This document shows, piece by piece, positions 1-5,562 of a stretch of DNA of 7,413 nt. Position numbers and translations under genes: made by a program. Each line of letters opens with the position of its first letter. Position 1 is the stretch's first letter. This stretch comes from an uncultured Planctomycetaceae bacterium (GTDB lineage: Bacteria > Planctomycetota > Planctomycetia > Pirellulales > Pirellulaceae), in NCBI GenBank assembly GCA_903921945.1, contig CAIXSC010000276.1, forward strand, positions 1 to 7,413, written 5' to 3'. A model generated the notes under the pieces. The model did no database searches, had not been told where the DNA came from, and saw only the letters and a program-made list of their open reading frames with translations.

Positions 1-1793
1 AATTCGAGCCCCTGCCGAATCGAGCGCTCGTCCAACACCGTGACAAGCCGCCGCTCAAGCTCCGCCAAGTCGAGGCCGGCGCGAGCCGGCACACGAATCG
101 ATGTCAGCTTCCCAAACCGGCTGCCCCAAAGCCGTTGCCCCGTTCGCAACGACACGAACGCCTTGGGAGTCGTGCGATGCCGCGACCAGTACTGATCGTC
201 CTGGGAACGCATGCGTTTAGCGTCGTAAGGGAAAGGCGGATCCCATTTGTCGATCGTTTCCTGATCGGTCACACCCTCGACCGTCGGCGTCAAATCCGGG
301 TCGTTCACTTCGCTAGGACGCTGTGAAAAGATCGGCGGCCGGTTGCGTCGAAACCCCTGAGTGGGTTCGACAAGCGGCACGATCGCCCGTAAACGGAACT
401 CGGCCGAAGTCTCCCGCGTTTCGCCATGCGTGGTCTCGGGTTCGAACCAAGTTAACCTGATTCGATCTCCCGGCTTCGCCGCCAAATCATCGGCCGACCA
501 ACTGGTGAGCACCAGTTCATCATCCGCCAGTGACGGCAACGCCAAACCATCCGCGGAACGCAACGGTCCCAAACCGGCGGTGGCATCCACAGCCGACACC
601 ATCGAATACGGAATTCCGGGATGCCTCGTCGCGACAGCTCCCGTCGCGCCGGCTCCCGCCGCGCCAGCTACCGTCGAATCGACCTTGGTGATTCGGTTCG
701 CGAGATACGTGAGCACTGGCTGAGGCTGCTCGCTGGACCAAGCCTCTAAGGCGGCCCGCGCGACATCGTCCTCCAACAGCAACCGGTCACTCGACAGTTG
801 AAAATAGTCGAGCACCGTCGACGCCCCCGCTTCGCCACCGCCGAGCGCCGCGTCACCCGCCTTCACGGCACCCGCCTTCGCGTCACCCGCCTTCACGTCA
901 CCCGCCTTCGCATCGCCAGACGCGGCATCGTCAGCGGCCGAACGGCCGCCGGTTTCCATGGCGGGCGGTGTGAAGAGACGTGTGACCCGGGAGAGCTTCA
1001 GGCCACGGTCGGCTAGCGTCGCCGGTATGGGCCAGGCAACGGTGTTTCGAGACGCGGATGCTTCGCCGCCCAACTTGGCGATCGCGAGCAGGGCGTTGAT
1101 TTTTTCGGGCTGTTCGATGGCGCGCTGCACCGCCTCGAGAGGCAGGAACACGGTGCGCGGCAGTTGCTGCGAGGAACGCAGGCTGAAGCGCCCGAGCCCT
1201 TCGCCCGGCGCGATGTCGACGACAGTCAGATCGGCGAGGGCCCGGACCCGGTCGGTCTTGCGTCCCAGCGGGCTATCGGCCGGCACTTGATTGGCTCCAG
1301 GCAACCGCACCACGATACGATCGCCGATGCGAGCGCCCAGTTCCTCGGCGACCGCCGCATTGAGGATCGCTTGGTCGCCCGTGAGCGTTGCCCGCGGCCG
1401 CCATGCTCGCGATTCCAACTCCCAGAAGTCGGTGGGCACACCCAAGAGCTGCACGTTCGCCGCGCGACGTGTTCCATCGACTCCCTGCAATTCGACCGTG
1501 CCTCCCATCAACATCGCCGCCGGCACCAGCCGTTCGTAGCGATCGCGGGCCCCGGGGGCCGCCATCAGTTCCTCGGCCAATTCGCGGCGGAGGAAGCGAT
1601 CGACCACCAACACTTCATCGATGCGGCCAAACCGGTCGAGCACCAACGCGCGGAGACTGCCGCGGACGGAATCGCCGACCAGCAGCGCGCCGCACAACAC
1701 GGCGGTGGCGGCCGCGACGCCCAACGCCACCGCGGCGTGAACGCGGCGATGGTGACGCAGTCCGCGAAGGAGAAACTGGGTTCGCGCGAACAT
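1..1793 (-). CDS. ABC transporter permease, MacB/FtsX class (3' end truncated by the window edge)
   Basis: Reading the minus strand from ATG at 1793 gives an uninterrupted frame of 597 codons to the left edge, so the C-terminus is missing. Residues about 20-40 form one hydrophobic, Ala/Val/Leu-rich membrane segment after a short basic N-terminus (RGLRHHRR), followed by GDSVRGSLR and a long, mostly hydrophilic region. That fits a MacB-like permease: one N-terminal helix, a large extracytoplasmic domain, then a C-terminal FtsX domain with three helices, which would lie outside the window. The extracytoplasmic part is longer than in MacB or LolC/E and carries two low-complexity inserts: a KAGD array at residues 293-317 and an Ala/Gly-rich stretch near residues 372-388. 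The gene starts 7 nt after the ABC ATPase stop, so the two are surely partners. No strong Shine-Dalgarno is visible, consistent with translational coupling. The substrate cannot be read from the sequence; lipoprotein, lipid or peptide export are all possible. Confidence 0.85.
   Translation of the reverse strand, partial: MFARTQFLLRGLRHHRRVHAAVALGVAAATAVLCGALLVGDSVRGSLRALVLDRFGRIDEVLVVDRFLRRELAEELMAAPGARDRYERLVPAAMLMGGTVELQGVDGTRRAANVQLLGVPTDFWELESRAWRPRATLTGDQAILNAAVAEELGARIGDRIVVRLPGANQVPADSPLGRKTDRVRALADLTVVDIAPGEGLGRFSLRSSQQLPRTVFLPLEAVQRAIEQPEKINALLAIAKLGGEASASRNTVAWPIPATLADRGLKLSRVTRLFTPPAMETGGRSAADDAASGDAKAGDVKAGDAKAGAVKAGDAALGGGEAGASTVLDYFQLSSDRLLLEDDVARAALEAWSSEQPQPVLTYLANRITKVDSTVAGAAGAGATGAVATRHPGIPYSMVSAVDATAGLGPLRSADGLALPSLADDELVLTSWSADDLAAKPGDRIRLTWFEPETTHGETRETSAEFRLRAIVPLVEPTQGFRRNRPPIFSQRPSEVNDPDLTPTVEGVTDQETIDKWDPPFPYDAKRMRSQDDQYWSRHRTTPKAFVSLRTGQRLWGSRFGKLTSIRVPARAGLDLAELERRLVTVLDERSIRQGLE
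852..917 (-). repeat. 15-bp in-frame tandem repeat encoding G-D-(A/V)-K-A in the ABC permease
   Basis: Four and a half copies of a 15-bp unit encode GDAKA, GDVKA, GDAKA, GAVKA and a final GDA. The third residue alternates Ala/Val, so the real period is 30 bp (ten residues). The array lies in the extracytoplasmic domain in a hydrophilic linker rich in Gly, Ala, Asp and Lys. It keeps the frame and is probably a flexible linker made by slippage or unequal crossing-over. Confidence 0.85.
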
Positions 1794-1800
1794 GGTGGAC

Positions 1801-2478
1801 TCAGGGGCTTTCGCTCAGGCGGCCATCGTCAATCCGGAATCGACGCTGCATTTCAGCGGCCAGTTCGTCGCTGTGAGTAACCACGACCAGCATCGCTTGT
1901 TCGGCCTGCTGCAGTTCTCGCAGCAGCCGCCCGATCGCCACCGCGTTGGCGCGGTCCAGATTCCCGGTCGGTTCATCGGCCAGCAGCAGCGCCGGTTTGA
2001 GCAGCAAGGCGCGGGCCACGGCGACTCGTTGACGCTCGCCGCCCGAAAGTTCCGCCGGCCGGTGCGCCGTGCGTTGCGACAGCCCGACACGCCCCAGGAG
2101 CTCCTCGGCGCGTTGCCGCTGCTCTGGGGTCGGACGTCCTGTGGCTAGCGCGGGAATGAGCACGTTTTCCAAAACGCTTAACTGCGGCAACAGATGGTGT
2201 TCCTGAAACACGAAGCCGATGTGCCGGTTGCGGAACGCGGCCAAGTCGGGCTCCGCCAGCGCGAACGGGTCTTGGCCAGCGAGCCGCACCAAGCCGGTCG
2301 TTGGCGTGTCGAGCGTGCCGAGGATCTGCAACAGCGTGCTTTTCCCCGAGCCGCTCCGGCCCACGATCGACACGCTTTCGCCGCGTTCCAGCGAAAACGA
2401 CACCTCGCGGAGAACCACCAACGGCTCAGCCCGCGTCGGGTATGACTTGCCCAAGTTTTGAACCGCCAAATCGGCCAT
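1801..2478 (-). CDS. ABC transporter ATP-binding protein, LolD/MacB type
   Basis: A 225-residue nucleotide-binding protein of normal length for LolD-type ATPases. All motifs are present: Walker A GRSGSGKST (residues 40-48), Q-loop Q92, signature LSGGE (144-148), Walker B LLLADE (164-169) followed by PTGNLD, and the H-loop His at 202 (VTH). The DEPTGNLD form is typical of the MacB/LolD/FtsE subfamily, whose ATPases drive single-helix FtsX-type permeases by mechanotransmission; the adjacent permease is exactly that kind. I chose ATG at 2478 over upstream in-frame ATGs because GAGGTGA (2490-2484) stands 5 nt before it and because the longer N-terminus would overlap the preceding gene. That ribosome site contains the TGA stop of the preceding gene, so translation is likely coupled. 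It should act on the cytoplasmic face of the membrane. I withhold the name lolD because the permease is not a typical LolC/E. Confidence 0.93.
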   Translation of the reverse strand: MADLAVQNLGKSYPTRAEPLVVLREVSFSLERGESVSIVGRSGSGKSTLLQILGTLDTPTTGLVRLAGQDPFALAEPDLAAFRNRHIGFVFQEHHLLPQLSVLENVLIPALATGRPTPEQRQRAEELLGRVGLSQRTAHRPAELSGGERQRVAVARALLLKPALLLADEPTGNLDRANAVAIGRLLRELQQAEQAMLVVVTHSDELAAEMQRRFRIDDGRLSESP

Positions 2479-2483
2479 CGGTG

Positions 2484-2490
2484 TCACCTC
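2484..2490 (-). promoter_or_regulatory. Ribosome binding site GAGGTGA that sets the ABC ATPase start
   Basis: GAGGTGA lies 5 nt before ATG 2478. Its last three bases are the TGA stop of the upstream prenyltransferase-like gene. It is the clearest Shine-Dalgarno in the cluster and argues against the longer N-terminus starting at 2559. Confidence 0.7.
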
Positions 2491-3413
2491 ACCGCGTGCA
2501 GCAGGGCGCGGCATCCGAGCCCGTAAAACGTGTACTCGACGTCGTGCGCCGGATCCCAAGCGGCCGCGTGGAACCCCCCGGTCGGCATCTCCAAACTGGC
2601 CACGAATCGCGCCGCGTCCGCCGTCTCCAATTCCGAGATCGCGTCGAGATCGATCAGCGTCAACATTCCGGTGAAGGTGCTGAGCAAGTCCGCGATCGGA
2701 ATCCGCGTGTTCGCGCGGAGGCCGCCTTCGTCGTTTTGCATTTCGACCAGAAAATCAAGCGTTGACTCGCGGTCCTCCGGACGCAGGGCCCCCAGTACTT
2801 GCAGCGTGCCAATCGCGGCCGCTGTCGGATTCGTGCCCGCCCGCTTCCCGGCGCGAATCTCGCGGAATCCACCCTCGTCGCACGCCTGCGATCGCAGGAA
2901 GGCGACAATTCCCGCCGGATCCGGCACCGGCCGCTCAATCAATTGCAGGCACAACACGACCAGAAACGTGTGGTATGTGCTGCTCGCGTGTCCTTCCGCC
3001 CCCTTGGCGTATCCACCATCGGGCCGCCGGAGTCGATCGAGCGACGCGGCCACCGCATCCCGCCAGTTGGGAACGGCATCCGCGAGCGGATCGACTCCCG
3101 CCGCCTGCGCGAGCAACCGAGCGCTGTAAATCAAGGACAGGAAATCGACGATCGATTCCCGCCCCGACAGCCGACCACGCAGGAAAGCGGCGGCCCGCTC
3201 AGCCGTTTCGCCGTACAATTCCCCGAGCACCGCAAGTCCACGGAGCCCAAAACCGGTGTAATAGAGGTCGCTCCCGCCCTCGCGTCCAGCGAAACCGCCA
3301 TCGGGTCGCTGAGCCGCCTTGAGATAACGGACATGGCGATCCCGGACCTCGGCAGGCAACTCGCCTAATCCGGTGGCCAATCGCAGCGTTAGATTTTCCA
3401 GGTAGGTGGTCAT
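2484..3413 (-). CDS. Prenyltransferase/squalene-oxidase-repeat protein, like protein geranylgeranyltransferase beta subunit
   Basis: The 309-residue protein has at least five repeats ending in a GG-aromatic turn: RPDGGFAG (36-43), RPDGGYAK (130-137), DEGGFRE (179-185), DEGGLRA (228-234) and PTGGFHA (277-283). Each is followed by a helical pair, the alpha/alpha-toroid pattern of protein prenyltransferase beta subunits and terpene cyclases. The length is close to the RabGGTase beta subunit. Compared from memory with that enzyme's zinc site (Asp in PDVC, Cys two residues on, His in DPFH), Asp242 is kept, but the Cys position is Leu244 and the His position is Tyr294 (DVEYTFYG). No signal peptide is visible, so it is probably cytoplasmic. 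No alpha subunit lies in the window. It starts on the A of the thioesterase stop (TGATG) and ends 5 nt before the ABC ATPase. It may bind an isoprenoid or hydrophobic ligand without classical zinc-dependent protein prenylation; the substrate is unknown. Confidence 0.85.
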   Translation of the reverse strand: MTTYLENLTLRLATGLGELPAEVRDRHVRYLKAAQRPDGGFAGREGGSDLYYTGFGLRGLAVLGELYGETAERAAAFLRGRLSGRESIVDFLSLIYSARLLAQAAGVDPLADAVPNWRDAVAASLDRLRRPDGGYAKGAEGHASSTYHTFLVVLCLQLIERPVPDPAGIVAFLRSQACDEGGFREIRAGKRAGTNPTAAAIGTLQVLGALRPEDRESTLDFLVEMQNDEGGLRANTRIPIADLLSTFTGMLTLIDLDAISELETADAARFVASLEMPTGGFHAAAWDPAHDVEYTFYGLGCRALLHAVR

Positions 3414-3937
3414 CAGGTGGGCGGGTAGGAGAGTTCGTCAGGCGGGGCCACGAATCGGGCCAGTTCGTCCCTCAGTGTCTGCGGGATCGGAATCGCGCGG
3501 GGTGGCTCACCCGGCGAAAAGCGGCAGCATACCGCCGTGACCTGCCCTTCCGCTACACGCCGCCCGTCGTGAAGAAAGCGGAAATCGTACGTGACGCTGG
3601 AGGTGCCCAGCCGCGCCACGCGCACCTCGACCGACAACATGTCTTCGAACCGAACCGGTCCGCGATAATCGCACCGCGCTGAGACTCGCGGCCAACTGAC
3701 CTTGCCTGCAACGCTTGGTTCGCCGGCGGCGATCGCGCCATCGGATCCTGCTGTCACTGCCGCAGGCGCGTCAGCGGCCGACAAGGGCTGCGTTTGCCAG
3801 ACACTGGTGCCGAGCGACCGCAATAAGGCGTGCTCGGCCTCTTCCATCCGGGGGAAGAACGCGGAGAAGTGCATCATCCCGGCCGCGTCGGTGTCGCGAA
3901 ATTCGACCCGCCGCTCGTGATGAAACACTTGTGCCAT
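3413..3937 (-). CDS. Acyl-CoA thioesterase, 4HBT/YbgC-like hotdog fold
   Basis: The 174-residue protein starts with the family signature RRVEFRDTDAAGMMHFSAFF. Asp17 matches the catalytic Asp17 of 4-hydroxybenzoyl-CoA thioesterase, even in numbering. Later segments (SARCDYRGPVRFEDML, then VEVRVARLG, VTYDFRF and VAEGQVTAVCCRF) follow the usual hotdog strand order. It should hydrolyse an acyl-CoA thioester in the cytoplasm; the acyl group cannot be read from the sequence. It is longer than a typical YbgC of about 130-140 residues, partly because of an Ala/Gly-rich insert at residues about 52-79. I chose ATG at 3937 because homology begins at residue about 8, while the upstream extension to 4036 would run into rpsR. 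It begins 14 nt after the rpsR stop, and its TGA shares one base with the next ATG. YbgC in proteobacteria belongs to the Tol-Pal region; nothing of that kind is seen here. Confidence 0.9.
   Translation of the reverse strand: MAQVFHHERRVEFRDTDAAGMMHFSAFFPRMEEAEHALLRSLGTSVWQTQPLSAADAPAAVTAGSDGAIAAGEPSVAGKVSWPRVSARCDYRGPVRFEDMLSVEVRVARLGTSSVTYDFRFLHDGRRVAEGQVTAVCCRFSPGEPPRAIPIPQTLRDELARFVAPPDELSYPPT
3701..3784 (-). other. Ala/Gly-rich low-complexity insert in the thioesterase
   Basis: Residues about 52-79 of the thioesterase (for example SAADAPAAVTAG) separate the long helix with its following loop from the strand holding SARCDYRGPV. Ala, Gly and Ser dominate, and no family motif falls within it. 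It keeps the frame and looks like a disordered loop expansion. Confidence 0.6.
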
Positions 3938-3951
3938 GCCGTCTCGCCCGG

Positions 3952-4230
3952 CTATTCGCCGGTGTACGGCAAGAGGGCCATGAACCGAGCCCGCTTGATC
4001 GCTTGCGTCACGGCGTGCTGGCTGACGGCCGAGCATCCGGTCTTGCGGCGGCTCACAATTCGGCCATGGCGATTGACGAGCTTCTTGAGCAGCTCGACAT
4101 CCTTGTAGTCGACGTACATCGGCCTGGGCCGCTGGCCATCGACGAACAGCGGATCCTTCTTCTTCGTCTTGACGCGGGCCTTGCTACGCTTCTTGACCTT
4201 GGCGCCTTTGGCGGGCTTCTTTGGAAACAT
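3952..4230 (-). CDS. rpsR: 30S ribosomal protein bS18
   Basis: A 92-residue protein whose C-terminal half carries the S18 core: VDYKDVELLKKLV, then GRIVSRRKTG, AVTQAIKRARFMALLPYT. bS18 pairs with bS6 and binds 16S rRNA in the platform of the small subunit. The N-terminus is short, Lys-rich (KKRSKARVKTKKK) and strongly basic, unlike the Cys/Phe-rich start of E. coli S18. I chose ATG at 4230 because the upstream extension to 4338 has no S18 character and the 249-bp gap looks like a leader. Most bacteria keep rpsR beside rpsF, ssb and rplI; here it instead leads a cluster with a thioesterase, a toroid protein and an ABC transporter. A 249-bp gap before it and a candidate promoter at 4372-4399 suggest that it heads the transcript. 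Confidence 0.96.
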   Translation of the reverse strand: MFPKKPAKGAKVKKRSKARVKTKKKDPLFVDGQRPRPMYVDYKDVELLKKLVNRHGRIVSRRKTGCSAVSQHAVTQAIKRARFMALLPYTGE

Positions 4231-4371
4231 GCTTTCGAACCAACCACTAGAAATGTCTGTCCAACCGACTCGCGACGCTTTTCCCCGCCGGCGCTCCCGC
4301 CTCGCGGCATCCGGAAACCGTTTCCCGGCCTTCAACAACCGTTAACAGGAACCTGGATTGGAAAACTCCAG
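4231..4371 (-). promoter_or_regulatory. Probable rpsR 5' leader with small palindromes
   Basis: If transcription begins just after the candidate -10, rpsR has a leader of about 130-140 nt. It contains GGAAACGGTTTCC (4313-4325; arms GGAAA/TTTCC with a 3-base centre), CCGC-GAG-GCGG a little downstream, and the 8-bp palindrome CGCCGGCG (4286-4293). Ribosomal protein leaders often carry autoregulatory structures, and S6:S18-binding leaders upstream of rpsF are known. I cannot show that this one matches, and no known riboswitch is recognisable. No strong Shine-Dalgarno precedes ATG 4230. Confidence 0.35.
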
Positions 4372-4399
4372 AGTGTAGCCGATTCGCAGAGCGTTGCAA
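4372..4399 (-). promoter_or_regulatory. Candidate sigma70-type promoter for rpsR and the downstream cluster
   Basis: On the minus strand, TTGCAA (4399-4394) and TACACT (4377-4372) are separated by 16 bp. Each matches the consensus -35 or -10 at four of six positions. It is the best pair I noticed in the only sizeable intergenic gap. Such matches arise often by chance, so this is tentative. Confidence 0.35.
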
Positions 4400-4405
4400 G
4401 GCAGG

Positions 4406-4415
4406 AACGATCGTT
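4406..4415. promoter_or_regulatory. Perfect 10-bp palindrome AACGATCGTT next to the candidate promoter
   Basis: AACGATCGTT is fully self-complementary and lies 6 bp upstream of the candidate -35. The position would suit an operator or activator site. One 10-bp palindrome is weak evidence, and no regulator is identified. Confidence 0.25.
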
Positions 4416-4439
4416 GATGCAAGCATGCCAGCGACAACC

Positions 4440-4467
4440 GCGGCATCAAGGCGGTCGCGAATGCCGC
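4440..4467 (-). other. Inverted repeat after pyrK (possible hairpin)
   Basis: On the minus strand, GCGGCAT and ATGCCGC form a perfect 7-bp stem around a 14-nt loop, beginning 12 nt beyond the pyrK stop. No T-run follows, so it is not a classical intrinsic terminator. It could be an mRNA 3'-end hairpin or a chance pairing in GC-rich DNA. Confidence 0.3.
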
Positions 4468-4479
4468 CAGCCGCCCCAC

Positions 4480-5505
4480 TCACCACTCGATCCGCTCGGC
4501 GTCGAAGATCGGTCCCTCAACGCACGTGCGCTTGTAGTCCCACCCGCCTTGATCGTCCCGCACTTTGGCGACACAGGTGAAGCAGATGCCGATGCCGCAC
4601 GCCATCGGCGTTTCCAGCGAAACCTGGCATGGCGCCGCGAACTCGGCCGCAATCGCGGCCGCGCGCTCCATCATCGCCTCCGGACCGCAGCACACAACGC
4701 GAGGACGGGAACCAACCGTCCCCGCTTCCGCCAGCGTTTCCCGCAACAGTTCCGTGACAAATCCGCGCCGTCCACGACTGCCGTCGTCCGTCGCGATCTT
4801 CACCTCCACCCCAAGCCGCTCGAAGTCCTCGACGGCCGCCAAATAGCCGGCCGATCGGGCACCGTAACAAAATGTGACCCGCTTCACCCGCGGCACCTGC
4901 CGCGCTGGCTCGCCGTACCGCCGCAACCCCAAATGCTCGGCCGCCAACGCCAAGAACGGTGTCTGCCCAATGCCTCCCGCCACCATCACCAAATGGTCGG
5001 TTTCCTGCGGCGGAAAGCCGTTTCCCAACGGGCCCCAAACGTCCAAAGTCTGGCCCGGCAAGTAGTGCATCAGCCGCGACGTCATCCGCCCCTTCACCAA
5101 GTAGACAACGTCCACCGCATTCGGAGCCGGCGAACTCGACGCTGAAGATGGAAACGAAGTCTGGGCCTGGCCCTCGACCGGGGACTGGGACGCCACTGGG
5201 GACTGGAACGCCGTAGGAGACTGTGACGACATGGACGTCTGGGCAGTCGACGGAGGCGGGCTCTCCTGAGCCGCCAGCGGATCGTGTACCGCGTCGTACA
5301 ACGCCAACGGCCGTCCGAGCAGCGGGTCGGCGCCGCCCGCCAGTCGCAACATGAGAAACTGTCCTGGTGTGATCCGCCGGGCAAGTTCGGGAAACCCGAA
5401 CCGCACCCGATACGTATCCCGCGCCAGTCGCACATTCTCCAACACTGTGACCGTCCGCTGCGTCGCCTGATCCGCGCAGTACGGAGCGTGCAGCAACGCC
5501 GCCAT
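4480..5505 (-). CDS. pyrK: Dihydroorotate dehydrogenase electron-transfer subunit (PyrK-like FAD/[2Fe-2S] protein)
   Basis: The 341-residue protein has the PyrK plan. An N-terminal ferredoxin-reductase barrel contains PGQFLMLR (47-54) and the FAD motif GRPLALYD (64-71). A nucleotide-binding domain follows, with AGGIGQTP (176-183) and CGPEAMM (273-279). The C-terminal [2Fe-2S] domain has CGIGICFTC and a distal TCVEGPIF, giving Cys303, Cys308, Cys311 and Cys328 as ligands. PyrK passes electrons from PyrD's flavin to NAD in pyrimidine synthesis (class 1B dihydroorotate dehydrogenase) in the cytoplasm. It is longer than the usual 250-280 residues, mainly because of a Ser/Pro/Gln-rich insert at residues about 75-130. 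GAGAGGG (5520-5514) lies 8 nt before ATG 5505 and supports this start. The partner pyrD is not in the window. Another flavin/iron-sulfur reductase of the same superfamily is possible, but the FeS spacing fits PyrK best. Confidence 0.9.
   Translation of the reverse strand: MAALLHAPYCADQATQRTVTVLENVRLARDTYRVRFGFPELARRITPGQFLMLRLAGGADPLLGRPLALYDAVHDPLAAQESPPPSTAQTSMSSQSPTAFQSPVASQSPVEGQAQTSFPSSASSSPAPNAVDVVYLVKGRMTSRLMHYLPGQTLDVWGPLGNGFPPQETDHLVMVAGGIGQTPFLALAAEHLGLRRYGEPARQVPRVKRVTFCYGARSAGYLAAVEDFERLGVEVKIATDDGSRGRRGFVTELLRETLAEAGTVGSRPRVVCCGPEAMMERAAAIAAEFAAPCQVSLETPMACGIGICFTCVAKVRDDQGGWDYKRTCVEGPIFDAERIEW
5116..5283 (-). repeat. Ser/Pro/Gln-rich low-complexity insert in PyrK
   Basis: Residues about 75-130 sit between the FAD motif and the strand VDVVYLVKG. 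The insert contains three QSP motifs (SQSPTAF, QSPVA, SQSPVEG) encoded by a degenerate CAG-TCN-CCN-GTN repeat. It falls where canonical PyrK has a short loop and contains no cofactor residues, so it is probably a disordered surface loop. Confidence 0.7.
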
Positions 5506-5562
5506 CGCTTAAGCCCTCTCGTCAACCTTCTTGCCTTTGGACTCGATCACCAACTTTTCCGC
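5506..5562 (-). promoter_or_regulatory. Short spacer before pyrK with its ribosome binding site
   Basis: The 57-nt gap holds the Shine-Dalgarno GAGAGGG (5520-5514) for pyrK. I see no clear promoter or terminator, so pyrK may be co-transcribed with the pseudouridine synthase gene. The upstream reading frame stays open for 17 codons past its TAG stop, to a TAA at 5511-5509. Confidence 0.55.

Noticed and set aside
2479..2559. Longer N-terminus for the ABC ATPase from ATG 2559
   Set aside because: It would overlap the toroid gene by about 75 nt, adds an Arg-rich tail absent from the family, and ignores the good ribosome site before ATG 2478.
4231..4338. Longer N-terminus for rpsR from ATG 4338
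   Set aside because: The added 36 residues have no S18 character, and the stretch contains palindromes that fit a leader better.
4440..4467. Intrinsic terminator after pyrK
   Set aside because: The 7-bp stem is real, but the loop is long and no T-run follows, so I list it only as an inverted repeat.
3715..5145. Long plus-strand open frame of 476 codons
   Set aside because: It lies antisense across rpsR, the leader and pyrK, has an Arg/Pro/His-rich composition and shows no recognisable domain; GC-rich genes often leave such open antisense frames.
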